NCBI RefSeq assembly: GCF_009903625.1 | Contig: NZ_CP047569.1 | Span: forward strand, 82,001 to 146,000 | From: Microbulbifer sp. ALW1 | GTDB lineage: Bacteria; Pseudomonadota; Gammaproteobacteria; Pseudomonadales; Cellvibrionaceae | Length of the DNA: 64,000 nucleotides | Reading direction: 5' to 3' | Part shown: positions 28,707-36,072 of the stretch, in pieces | How positions within the stretch are numbered: the first letter of the stretch is position 1 | Layout of the letters: each line of letters opens with the position of its first letter | Made by a program: the position numbers and the translations under genes | The notes under the pieces: model-generated | Seen by the model: only the letters and a program-made list of their open reading frames with translations | What the model was told of the DNA's origin: nothing | The model's database searches: none

Positions 28707-29546
28707 ATGACAGAGAGAGAAGCTACTACAAGAAATCTAGATCGGGAGCGCGACTGGTTCTTTACCAAGGAAGTAAGAGAAACAGTTTTAACTCCCCCGG
28801 AACTGGAGGCCGCGCTCCCTTACCCCGAGTGGGCACCTACATATTGCGTTCTGCAGCTAGTCAAAGACACTGGCTCCGCAAGCATGGAGGAGGAAGTTGC
28901 AATATTGAAAACGCTGTGCACTAAACCCGAAATGGAGCGAGTTTGGCGCCGCCTTCGCAAGCATGACCTTAAGGCAGGGAAGGACTACTCCGCCAGACTC
29001 CCTCAAGAGGTGTACTTGGGCTTATATGGTTACTGCGCAGCAGCAGATGGCCTTACCCCGAGTCAGAGACAAAAGAAAACGGAGCAAATTCAGGCACAAA
29101 TAGCCACCCTTACGGATCTCCTTCAATCCTTTCAACTTAATCAGCCTAGCCTCCGACTGTGGACAGATTTTGAGCTGGATAACATTCTGGGAAGAGGGAA
29201 GGCCCTTGATCGCTTTATGCGCCAAATGTGCTCTCCCAGCATTAGCGAGCTACTGCAAAGGCTCAGTGAAAGCCTAAACCAATCACCTGTCGGTGCTCAT
29301 TCACTTATCCATGCAAAGACCAAAGACAACGAAATAACACGATTTGCTCGCCATATGGCCATCTATTTCGAGAAGAGCTATGGCGACCGCCTGCCAGAAA
29401 ACATCTCGCTCATGATTTCGTCCATATTCGATAAATCAGTGGGAGTAGATTATTTACGGAAGAACCTGGACCTGACACCGGAGGGCGGAAAATTCCGACT
29501 TAAAGACTGGCAAAGTTTTCCGGGTAAAACTCCGTCAAGAATCTAA
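28707..29546 (+). CDS. Unknown protein of the integrative element
   Basis: The 279-residue, charged, probably cytoplasmic protein follows the integrase by 48 bases. The ATG at 28707 has AAGGG six bases upstream; a GTG three bases earlier is possible. I recognise no domain. A Gln-rich helix (about 110-145, RQKKTEQIQAQIATLTDLLQ) could form a coiled coil. There is no signal peptide or membrane segment. Position next to an integrase and before AlpA suggests an element maintenance or cargo role, but no function can be assigned. Confidence 0.7.
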   Translation: MTEREATTRNLDRERDWFFTKEVRETVLTPPELEAALPYPEWAPTYCVLQLVKDTGSASMEEEVAILKTLCTKPEMERVWRRLRKHDLKAGKDYSARLPQEVYLGLYGYCAAADGLTPSQRQKKTEQIQAQIATLTDLLQSFQLNQPSLRLWTDFELDNILGRGKALDRFMRQMCSPSISELLQRLSESLNQSPVGAHSLIHAKTKDNEITRFARHMAIYFEKSYGDRLPENISLMISSIFDKSVGVDYLRKNLDLTPEGGKFRLKDWQSFPGKTPSRI

Positions 29547-29591
29547 CCAATATTTTCCGGCTATTTTTCGCCCATTTGATGTAGACAATAG

Positions 29592-29627
29592 GTATCAGCC
29601 TCAACAAATTTATAGGAGAGCTGATAC
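29592..29627. promoter_or_regulatory. Inverted repeat around the alpA ribosome site
   Basis: GTATCAGC (29592-29599) and its exact complement GCTGATAC (29620-29627) flank the AGGAG ribosome site and touch the ATG of the AlpA-like gene. It may be an operator half-site pair or an RNA hairpin that exposes the ribosome site in its loop. Confidence 0.5.
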
Positions 29628-29864
29628 ATGCACACAGATACAAACCCATCCCGTTCAATCGAGCCTGAAGCCTTATATCGCGCATCAGAGTGCGCTCGAT
29701 TCTATTCAATTGGTCTATCAACTTGGTGGCATTGGGCCAAATCAGGCAAAGCACCGAAAGGCATAAAGTTAAGCCCCAAGGTAACTGTTTGGGAGGGTTC
29801 CAAGTTGCTGGAATTAAAACAGCAGCTCATTGATGAGGCGGGAAGCCAGGGAGACCAGAAATGA
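29628..29864 (+). CDS. AlpA-family DNA-binding regulator
   Basis: A 78-residue AlpA/excisionase-like protein: LYRASECARFYSIGLSTWWH is the helix-turn-helix, followed by GKAPKGIKLSPKVTVWEGSK, the wing typical of AlpA proteins that bind element promoters or arm sites and activate excision. A good AGGAG site precedes the ATG. The stop overlaps the next gene by four bases (ATGA), which couples translation. Confidence 0.85.
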   Translation: MHTDTNPSRSIEPEALYRASECARFYSIGLSTWWHWAKSGKAPKGIKLSPKVTVWEGSKLLELKQQLIDEAGSQGDQK

Positions 29865-30187
29865 AAAATCTCATTTCTAGAATCAGAAACACCTGCACAA
29901 AGCTCACACCTTTCCGTCGCTCAGAGATGGACAACTGGACCAAGCAGTTCCGCCCCCGTCAAGCAAGAGCGTTAGAGGCGCTTTTAAAACGCCCACACAG
30001 CCGGGAGGAGCTAGACAAGATTATTGGCACCAGCAACAGTCCAAATACCATCTTCCAGCTAAGGCGGCGTGGATTTGTGATCCCACTAGCCTGGCGTGCT
30101 CACATTGACCGGGATGGGTGCAGTGGGCGGCACGGCGTATACAGTCTTTCTGAAGATGACCTACAGCAAATTGGTGGCACACGATGA
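29861..30187 (+). CDS. Small helix-turn-helix protein of the element
   Basis: The 108-residue basic protein has a winged-helix look in its middle and C-terminus (RALEALLKRPHSREELDKII, then TIFQLRRRGFVIPLAWRAHI and GRHGVYSLSEDD). Such domains occur in phage-type regulators of DNA replication or excision. It overlaps the AlpA-like gene by ATGA and the next gene by four bases, so all are one operon. I know no named family for it. Confidence 0.7.
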   Translation: MKNLISRIRNTCTKLTPFRRSEMDNWTKQFRPRQARALEALLKRPHSREELDKIIGTSNSPNTIFQLRRRGFVIPLAWRAHIDRDGCSGRHGVYSLSEDDLQQIGGTR

Positions 30188-30414
30188 GGTACCTTCTTGA
30201 AATCGAGCAGTCTCTAATTACCGCCACTGTCATTTACGCAGAGAGCCACCAACAGGCGCAAAGGATTGCTGAAGAACTGATAGAAGGCACAGAAATACCC
30301 GACCAAGGCTATATCGGCCACCCGGAACCGCAACCGCAACCGCAACCGCAACCGCAACCGCAACCGCAACCGCAACCGCCCAAGATTAAACAGCTTCGGG
30401 AAATGGGGGAATAA
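30184..30414 (+). CDS. Small protein with a Pro-Gln repeat
   Basis: The 76-residue product has a folded-looking N-terminus (MRYLLEIEQSLITATVIYAE, about 1-48), then a PQ dipeptide repeated about nine times and a short basic tail. The repeat is encoded by the CCGCAA hexanucleotide array. Overlaps of 4 bases upstream and 1 base downstream place it in the alpA operon. Function unknown. Confidence 0.65.
   Translation: MRYLLEIEQSLITATVIYAESHQQAQRIAEELIEGTEIPDQGYIGHPEPQPQPQPQPQPQPQPQPPKIKQLREMGE
30328..30375 (+). repeat. CCGCAA hexanucleotide array (8 units)
   Basis: Eight perfect CCGCAA units encode Pro-Gln repeats. One variant CCGGAA unit precedes and CCGCCC follows. Being six bases long, changes in copy number keep the frame and alter only linker length. 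Confidence 0.95.
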
Positions 30415-30827
30415 TGGCCAAAGCGAACAGTAAGGGGATGCTTCCGAATGGGCGCGGACATGGCAAGGAGTCATTCTTCCGAGCTTTGCATGCTATCTTC
30501 GATCATCCCGATTACCTGGCCTTGAGTAAGACTGCCAGGGCCTTTCTATGGGATCTGTGTCGCCAGTATAACGGTCATAACAATGGGAATCTAAGTGCAG
30601 CTCCCGCGATTATGGGGCCGAGGGGTTGGGATAAAAATACGACGCTCCGAGCTCGTCGCGAGTTAATCGAACGGGGTTGGATAGCCATTACGCGACTGCC
30701 AAGGGCCAAGAGAGAGCCTGTTCTTTACCGTCTTACTTGGCTTGATCTCAACAAGTGGATTGGTAAACCAGAACTTGACCCTGAAGCATATAAACAACCT
30801 CGTCGTCCGCTAAGAATCCCTCGGTGA
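30414..30827 (+). CDS. Winged-helix protein, phage replication-like
   Basis: The 137-residue basic protein begins in a TAATG overlap with the preceding gene. Segments such as FRALHAIFDHPDYLALSKTA, GPRGWDKNTTLRARRELIER and GWIAITRLPRAKREPVLY resemble the N-terminal DNA-binding domain of phage and plasmid replication or helix-turn-helix proteins. It is the last gene of the alpA operon. No helicase or primase domain is present, so if it acts in replication it would need host enzymes. Confidence 0.65.
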   Translation: MAKANSKGMLPNGRGHGKESFFRALHAIFDHPDYLALSKTARAFLWDLCRQYNGHNNGNLSAAPAIMGPRGWDKNTTLRARRELIERGWIAITRLPRAKREPVLYRLTWLDLNKWIGKPELDPEAYKQPRRPLRIPR

Positions 30828-31287
30828 TTCGATTTTTTTGGCCATTCAAAAGGCCCAAAACTGACACTTAAAGGCACTTTCAGTACCCATAATGCCCCTT
30901 AAATAATCAACTAAAGGGGTTCTCAATGCCCTTAACTACTGGGCTAGCCCTTATTCATGGGTGCTGAGAGTGGTCCCTTCTTAGATATCTACCATGCACA
31001 CTCGCATGCTAAAGCCGGACCTATGAGAAGATCGAAAAACTGCGGCCGTGCTGCTAATTGCTGCTCGGCAGCAGCCAACCATGGCTTTTAGCAAGAATGC
31101 GCTTAGTCGCTAGTCAGCTGAAAGATCCAGCACAGCTTAACAATTCAGCTTGGCTGATCAAAAATCACACTACCAAGAAAGAACCGTGCTTTACCCCAAG
31201 GGTATTTGTTAGTATCTATCCTTTTGGCGCGCACAGTTTTGAAAGATGCGCGCCATATCGATAACAATAAGTTCAAATGGAGTTGCT
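30828..31287. other. Non-coding gap in the element with a hairpin before the HipA-like gene
   Basis: These 460 bases hold no convincing gene; a 68-codon frame at 31058-31264 lacks a ribosome site and family features. A perfect 8-bp inverted repeat (GGCGCGCA at 31226-31233, TGCGCGCC at 31247-31254) lies 34 bases before the HipA-like start and may be an operator. GGGCTAGCCC near 30941 is another palindrome. The promoter of the HipA-like/DUF3037 pair must be here. Confidence 0.5.
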
Positions 31288-32136
31288 ATGCCAATATTGC
31301 TGTTGGGGAGTGGCGCATACATCGGCCCTGCGGGCCAGACCAATGAGGGGCAAATGGCCCACTCTTTTTTTGGCTATATAAAGCTTGGAAACGGGGAAAC
31401 GATTAGGGCCCACATCAAGATTTACCCAAGCCACTTCCAATGCCCCCAAGGTACAGGTACTTCACTTGTAAATCGGTCCTTGGAGAACGAAGTTATTGGA
31501 TATTCTTTAGCGGAAGCCAAGGGCTTAACTGTAGCCCCTCGGGCGGGATTGATCCTTTTAACTTATGACCAGATCAATCAACCTCCTCAATGGTTACAGC
31601 CCAATGAGGCTGTGCCGGCTTGGTTTAGCGAGGACGCAAAACACCCGTCACTCGCCAACTTCCTAAAATTATCTGAACTGGAAGGCGAAAGAGCTGTTGC
31701 CAAGTTGAAGGCAAAGTTAAATAGAAGCCCCAAAAAGGCCGCGGCATGGGCGACATTTGACGAATCAGTGTTCAATGTCGACCGAAACCCAGGAAATGTT
31801 CTGACGAATGATACGCTGATCGACCACGGTAGCATTCTTTGCAGTGAAACATGGAGCCCGGACCAGCTAAATGCCGTCGCGGATCAATCAAACTCCATGA
31901 ACAAGATATTAATATTTCTGCAGGAACATGCTGCTGAGTTACCATTCAAACAAGAGAGGGTACATGCGGCCCAAAGCCAAGCCGCAAGCTACTCCAGCAA
32001 TCGTGACGCTGTGCACAGCTTATTAAGGGAGACCTTATATGAGTCCCAGCCAGAAACTGCCGAAGCGGTAATTAATTTCATAGAGCATCGCATTAGATCG
32101 GCAAACACACCTGAAAAGGTAGGTCTAGTAGCATGA
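31288..32136 (+). CDS. HipA-like kinase protein
   Basis: The 282-residue protein resembles the compact HipA-like kinases (the family I recall as HipA_2) rather than full-length HipA. A lysine-bearing strand (TIRAHIKIYP) follows a Gly-rich N-terminus. The catalytic motif NVDRNPGNVL gives the kinase Asp and Asn, and LIDHG is the metal-binding Asp-x-Gly-like motif. HipA proteins are Ser/Thr kinases, some of them toxins that phosphorylate tRNA synthetases; targets of this branch are unknown to me. The ATG at 31288 has GGAG upstream. It overlaps the next gene by four bases. It is A/T-rich cargo of the element. Confidence 0.7.
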   Translation: MPILLLGSGAYIGPAGQTNEGQMAHSFFGYIKLGNGETIRAHIKIYPSHFQCPQGTGTSLVNRSLENEVIGYSLAEAKGLTVAPRAGLILLTYDQINQPPQWLQPNEAVPAWFSEDAKHPSLANFLKLSELEGERAVAKLKAKLNRSPKKAAAWATFDESVFNVDRNPGNVLTNDTLIDHGSILCSETWSPDQLNAVADQSNSMNKILIFLQEHAAELPFKQERVHAAQSQAASYSSNRDAVHSLLRETLYESQPETAEAVINFIEHRIRSANTPEKVGLVA

Positions 32137-33005
32137 GCATACATGACTCTCTCAGACAAAAACTTTCCATCTCGGAAGTTCCCGCGGTAAACGGTCAGTG
32201 GCAATCCATTCGATTCTGCCCTGATTTGGCAGCGGATGAGCGACTGAATATCGGCGTTTACATTCAAACTATAGATGGGAATCGCTACGTTAAGATGCTT
32301 GACCACTTTGAGCGGTTACAGTGTCTGTACGATAAGAACGTAGTTGAGCAGGATTTACTGACACTAATGAGTGAAACTGAAAGTATTTTACTTGCAGATG
32401 GCGCTGGGTCAGCAAATCAATTAAAACCACATATATCGCTAGGCAACCCTCTTTACGCTGCCGGAAGTAGTGTCGATGAAATAATCGATACGTTTTACGA
32501 AAATACGGTAACCCTAGGTAGACCAAAGCGTCGGGAAAGGACTTTTCGGCATATAACGGTAAGCAGGCTCCAACGGGGAATTTTAGATAACTTAAGGGAA
32601 AAAATACCTACGAGAGCCGAGAGTATTATTCGCTCCCAGCCTATCGAAGTAAGAGTAAATAACGAGCGAAACTTTACCATTGAACTACCACTGGTAGGCC
32701 TCCGAACAATCGGCGCAATAACTTCCGCTTACTTCAAAAGTCCCATGGTAGCCTCTAACAATATAATGCGGGCGGTCAGTGACATATCACTCGTTCAGAG
32801 ATTCAGCGACCGCCGACAGGCCTCTTTGTCTCTATTAATCCCAGGTAATGACTCGAATCTATCAAGAGGTGAGATTAGAAACATCACTGAAATTGTGGAA
32901 CAGCAAGTCGAGCGCGCTCGTGCACTGAACATAGAGGTTTTGCAAGGGACATCCATTTCCGAGGTATCCGACGCCACGGAGAACTGGTGGCGTGATATTG
33001 CTTAA
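32133..33005 (+). CDS. DUF3037-like partner of the HipA-like kinase
   Basis: The 290-residue protein starts in an ATGA overlap with the kinase gene. Its N-terminal third (SIRFCPDLAADERLNIGVYI) has the DUF3037 pattern, in which a strand leads to an Asn-Ile/Val-Gly motif. The rest is basic and helical with no known motif. HipA_2 and DUF3037 genes are, from memory, regular neighbours. The tight coupling suggests that the two act together, perhaps as toxin-antitoxin or phage defence, which is inference. The gene ends 19 bases before a strong hairpin. Confidence 0.6.
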   Translation: MSIHDSLRQKLSISEVPAVNGQWQSIRFCPDLAADERLNIGVYIQTIDGNRYVKMLDHFERLQCLYDKNVVEQDLLTLMSETESILLADGAGSANQLKPHISLGNPLYAAGSSVDEIIDTFYENTVTLGRPKRRERTFRHITVSRLQRGILDNLREKIPTRAESIIRSQPIEVRVNNERNFTIELPLVGLRTIGAITSAYFKSPMVASNNIMRAVSDISLVQRFSDRRQASLSLLIPGNDSNLSRGEIRNITEIVEQQVERARALNIEVLQGTSISEVSDATENWWRDIA

Positions 33006-33024
33006 ATGACGCTGCGCCCATCCA

Positions 33025-33052
33025 CCTAAAGTCCGCTGAAGCGGACTTTAGG
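33025..33052 (+). terminator. Strong hairpin after the DUF3037-like gene
   Basis: A perfect 12-bp stem (33025-33036 with 33041-33052) closes a TGAA tetraloop. It is followed by a pyrimidine stretch (CTCCTTCCT) rather than a pure T-run; it is very likely a transcription stop. Confidence 0.75.
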
Positions 33053-33146
33053 CTCCTTCCTCGATCCAAACTAATAACTACCGAATCACCATAAGCCGAA
33101 TATTCAAACCGGTTTATTCGTCACCCAGATACCTACTGAAGCCTAG

Positions 33147-33170
33147 ATGGGGGTACATCTGGGGGCACAT
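33147..33170. repeat. Right arm-type repeats of the element
   Basis: ATGGGGGTACAT and CTGGGGGCACAT follow each other at 33147-33158 and 33159-33170, the same motif and direction as the three copies near the integrase. Confidence 0.6.
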
Positions 33171-33221
33171 ACCCTTCCTTGAATAAAAAATCCATATACA
33201 TTTCAAATAGTTGAGACCAGA

Positions 33222-33244
33222 GTTCAAATGACGGAAGGCCACCA
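33222..33244 (+). repeat. Decayed tRNA 3'-end scar
   Basis: GTTCAAATGACGGAAGGCC followed by ACCA matches the last 24 bases of the tRNA gene with three substitutions and one deleted C. It lies 67 bases inside the better copy at 33311 and probably marks an older integration or a second attachment remnant. Confidence 0.6.
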
Positions 33245-33310
33245 TCTCTATCCCAAAGCTTTTCCCTCCGAGCCCGTCGGATGCCAACTCACCTCTCTAC
33301 CCGAAAACCG

Positions 33311-33346
33311 GGCAGGTCCTGGGCTCAAGTCCCGGAAGGCCCACCA
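33311..33346 (+). repeat. Right attachment site (tRNA 3'-end copy)
   Basis: These 36 bases equal the last 36 bases of the tRNA gene at 27171-27206 except for one T-to-C change in the T loop. The copy lacks a 5' tRNA half, so it is the displaced original 3' end, the attR of the element. Confidence 0.85.
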
Positions 33347-33469
33347 TTTTCTCCCCCTGCCCAACCAGTCCGACTACCAGCGCTCCTGACAAGTAACTGC
33401 AGGCGGCAGGTGTATACTTTCGGCCGACTTTCTCTCGAGTTCCCCCAGCCAACCTCACTGGAAATACGC

Positions 33470-33820
33470 GTGACTCAGCATAAGATCTTTTCAATGCCCT
33501 TCGCCAAGGTCTATCCGATGTACGTAAAAAAAGCGGAGCGGAAAAATCGCACCCAAGCGGAAGTCGATCAGATCATCTGCTGGCTCACCGGTTACGATCA
33601 GGCCGGACTGCTATGTCAACTAGAGCGGGAAAACGATTTTGAAACTTTTTTTGCCGAGGCACCGGCGATGAACCCGAACACCGCACTGATCACGGGCGTG
33701 GTCTGCGGTGTTCGGGTGGAAGAAGTCGAGGATCCGCTGATGCAAAAAATCCGCTACCTCGACAAGCTGATTGACGAACTGGCCAAGGGCAAAGCAATGG
33801 AAAAGATACTGCGCACCTGA
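33470..33820 (+). CDS. DUF2200 family protein
   Basis: The 116-residue protein fits DUF2200 over its whole length: an N-terminal [20 protein letters not shown], then [47 protein letters not shown] and [16 protein letters not shown]. Function is unknown. The GTG at 33470 puts the protein start at the family-typical position; the frame is open further upstream through the attachment scar. It is the first chromosomal gene right of the element and converges with the MFS gene eight bases away. Confidence 0.88.
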   Translation: MTQHKIFSMPFAKVYPMYVKKAERKNRTQAEVDQIICWLTGYDQAGLLCQLERENDFETFFAEAPAMNPNTALITGVVCGVRVEEVEDPLMQKIRYLDKLIDELAKGKAMEKILRT

Positions 33821-33828
33821 GTGCGCAG

Positions 33829-35070
33829 CTAAACTACCGGTACCGATGCCGAGTGTTTCCGCACTATCAATACAGCCAGTGCAATCACAGTAATTGCCAG
33901 CGGTGCAAACGAAACCCACAGCACACTGTTCCATCCATAGGCACTCAGAATGCCACCGGAGAAAAACGAGCCCAAGGCCATCAGGCCGAAAACGATAAAG
34001 TCGTTGAGGGATTGCACCCGGGTTTTCTCGGTATCGGTATGACACTCCAGCACCAGCGCCGATGCGCCGAGGAAACCGAAGTTCCACCCCAACCCCAGTA
34101 GAATCAGCGTCCACCAGAAATGCATGACCTGGACCCCCATCAATCCGACGGCCGCGGAAATACCGATCAGCAACAAACCCACCATCATCACCCGCTCGGC
34201 CCCGAAACGGGCGATCAGCTTTCCGGTAAAGAAACTGGGGCCGAACATGGCAATAACATGCCACTGCAAACCGAGGTTGGATGACTCGGTGGAGTGCCCG
34301 TGCATATGCATCGCCAATGGAGCCGCCGTCATCAGAAAGTTCATTAGCGTGTAGGAAATGGCTCCGCAGGTTGCCGCGGCAATAAAACGCGGTTGTCGCA
34401 CGATGGTTGCCAGTGGCCGACCGCCGTGCGCCTGCTCGACCGTAGGCTTTGGCAAACGCACACCGACAAGAATCAGCGCGGATAACGCCGCGACGGTGGC
34501 CTGAGCCAGAAAAGTGACAGCAAACAGATACTGCGGCCAAAGATCCATGGTCCAGGTCACCAGCTGTGGCCCCACCACACCAGCCGCAACACCGCCGGCC
34601 ATTACCATGGACAGCGCCTGCGCCTTGCGCTCCGGTGCCGCGGCATCGGCGGCAGCAAAGCGGAAGGTTAAAACCACTGCGGCATAGGCACCGCCAAAAA
34701 ACGTCGACACACAGAAAAGCCAGAAACCACTGACACCGCCCATAAAGGTCGCGTACATGGCCAGCAGGCCCGCGAGCACACCGGCACCCGCCCCCGCCAA
34801 AAATGCCGCGCGGCGACCGTAGCGGCCGGCAATCACCCCCACTGGCAGGATGCAGAGCGCCATACCCACAACAAAGATCGACAGCGGCAAAGTCGCCAGC
34901 AGCGGTGTCGGCGCCAGGGTGTTGCCAACAATCGCGCCGGTCGCATAGACCACCACGGAGTTTGCACCGGCCAGTGCCTGGGCAATCGCAAGCCGCCAGA
35001 TATTCGCGCGCTGCGTGCGCACACGCATTGCTGCAGCAGTTTCCGTCGCCAGGGCGTTATCTGATTCCAT
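33829..35070 (-). CDS. MFS transporter
   Basis: A 413-residue major facilitator with about 12 membrane helices. The loop-2 motif GRYGRRAAFLAGAGAG is the MFS signature; a central cytoplasmic loop (PKPTVEQAHGGRPL) separates the halves. It resembles the broad drug/metabolite exporter group; a His-rich segment AMHMHGHSTES lies between helices 7 and 8. The substrate cannot be told. It is not part of the sugar locus downstream. Confidence 0.85.
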   Translation of the reverse strand: MESDNALATETAAAMRVRTQRANIWRLAIAQALAGANSVVVYATGAIVGNTLAPTPLLATLPLSIFVVGMALCILPVGVIAGRYGRRAAFLAGAGAGVLAGLLAMYATFMGGVSGFWLFCVSTFFGGAYAAVVLTFRFAAADAAAPERKAQALSMVMAGGVAAGVVGPQLVTWTMDLWPQYLFAVTFLAQATVAALSALILVGVRLPKPTVEQAHGGRPLATIVRQPRFIAAATCGAISYTLMNFLMTAAPLAMHMHGHSTESSNLGLQWHVIAMFGPSFFTGKLIARFGAERVMMVGLLLIGISAAVGLMGVQVMHFWWTLILLGLGWNFGFLGASALVLECHTDTEKTRVQSLNDFIVFGLMALGSFFSGGILSAYGWNSVLWVSFAPLAITVIALAVLIVRKHSASVPVV

Positions 35071-35146
35071 GCCTGTTTTCTCGGTGAGTCAGTCAGCGGT
35101 TCCGCCAGCCGGGGTAACCAGCTGGGGTGAAAAGTACATCGGCGGT

Positions 35147-35923
35147 TTACTGATAGGGCTCTCGCAGTATCTCCGTCAGCTTTTCCTGCGGCAAAGTCAG
35201 TTCCACCTGGCCCATGGAATAGGGGCCGAGAGTGTAGACGCCATACAGCAAATGGAGGCCATTATCGGTCATTCGGAAGTCATCGGTGCGAGCAAAAGGC
35301 CAGTTCTCCCGAAATTCCTCATCCACACTCTGCTCATCCTGCCACTGCTGATGCGCGGCCTCCGCCTGCTTCCAGAAATCCCCCTCTTTTCCGGGTTTAA
35401 TCACATCGGCAAGTGTGACCGGGGCATTCTGCGCCAGATCCCAGTTCATCCATTGGGTGGCCGGCATGCCATGAGCGCCGCCGGTAAAGAGGTAGCTGCT
35501 GATTTCCAGCGTCAGCAGATCGCCGCGGCGAGCGAGAGATTTGACCGCGCCACTGAGCTGCCAGTGCGCACTGGATATATCGGCCACTTGCGCAGCCTCC
35601 GCGAGAAAGTCCTCGGCCACTTGCTCCAGACTGGCGCTGGTATTTTCTTTTCCGGCCTCGCCAAATCCCTGCAACTGAGTGAGCAGCTGTTTGCGGGCGG
35701 CGTCATTGAGTTCGGAGCGCTGGACGAAAACCTCACGGGTAATGCTCACTGATGCGCACTCTTCCGGCTGGGTGCAATCCGGCGCACGCTCTTCCAGGGT
35801 CACAATTTCGGACTTCAGAGGCCCGGCTTCCACGGACTGCTGGTTATCGCAGGCTACTAAACAGAGCACCACAGTAATGCCCAATAACCGGTACACGTAC
35901 TTGGCGGTAGTCGAGTTCGACAT
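35147..35923 (-). CDS. DUF3298-type lipoprotein
   Basis: The 258-residue protein has a lipoprotein signal (GITVVLCLVACDNQQ, Cys near 22) and an RsiV/DUF3298-like domain: VSITREVF, SSYLFTGGAHGMPATQWMNWD and a C-terminal GVYTLGPYSMGQVELTLPQE. Such domains occur in periplasmic stress or lysozyme-binding proteins. The ATG at 35923 with GAGGA upstream was chosen over an earlier in-frame ATG because it starts the signal peptide. Aspartate after the Cys hints at inner-membrane retention. Confidence 0.75.
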   Translation of the reverse strand: MSNSTTAKYVYRLLGITVVLCLVACDNQQSVEAGPLKSEIVTLEERAPDCTQPEECASVSITREVFVQRSELNDAARKQLLTQLQGFGEAGKENTSASLEQVAEDFLAEAAQVADISSAHWQLSGAVKSLARRGDLLTLEISSYLFTGGAHGMPATQWMNWDLAQNAPVTLADVIKPGKEGDFWKQAEAAHQQWQDEQSVDEEFRENWPFARTDDFRMTDNGLHLLYGVYTLGPYSMGQVELTLPQEKLTEILREPYQ

Positions 35924-36072
35924 ATAAATCCTCTTCTCCAGGCTGGCGACAGGATGCAGCATAACGGCTACCGCCTGCTCCGGCTAACCCCTGCATCAAC
36001 TCGTGCTAAAGTGGCAGGTTTCGGCCTTTCGAACTGCCGAAAAAATGGAATTCGCGAGGCCGGGAGCTCTCC

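Larger units (their letters stand above)
27171..33346. mobile_element. 6.2-kb integrative element in a tRNA 3' end
   Basis: The last 36 bases of the tRNA gene (27171-27206) are repeated at 33311-33346 with one mismatch. Between them lie a tyrosine integrase next to the tRNA, an AlpA-like regulator, small HTH proteins and a two-gene cargo. The DNA is visibly richer in A/T than its flanks, most of all from 31 to 33 kb. G-run repeats near both ends look like integrase arm sites. No capsid, conjugation or complete replication genes are present, so it may be a satellite or a mobilisable defence island. Confidence 0.85.

Noticed and set aside
31058..31264. A 68-codon frame before the HipA-like gene
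   Set aside because: No ribosome site, odd composition, and it runs through the upstream hairpin into the kinase leader.
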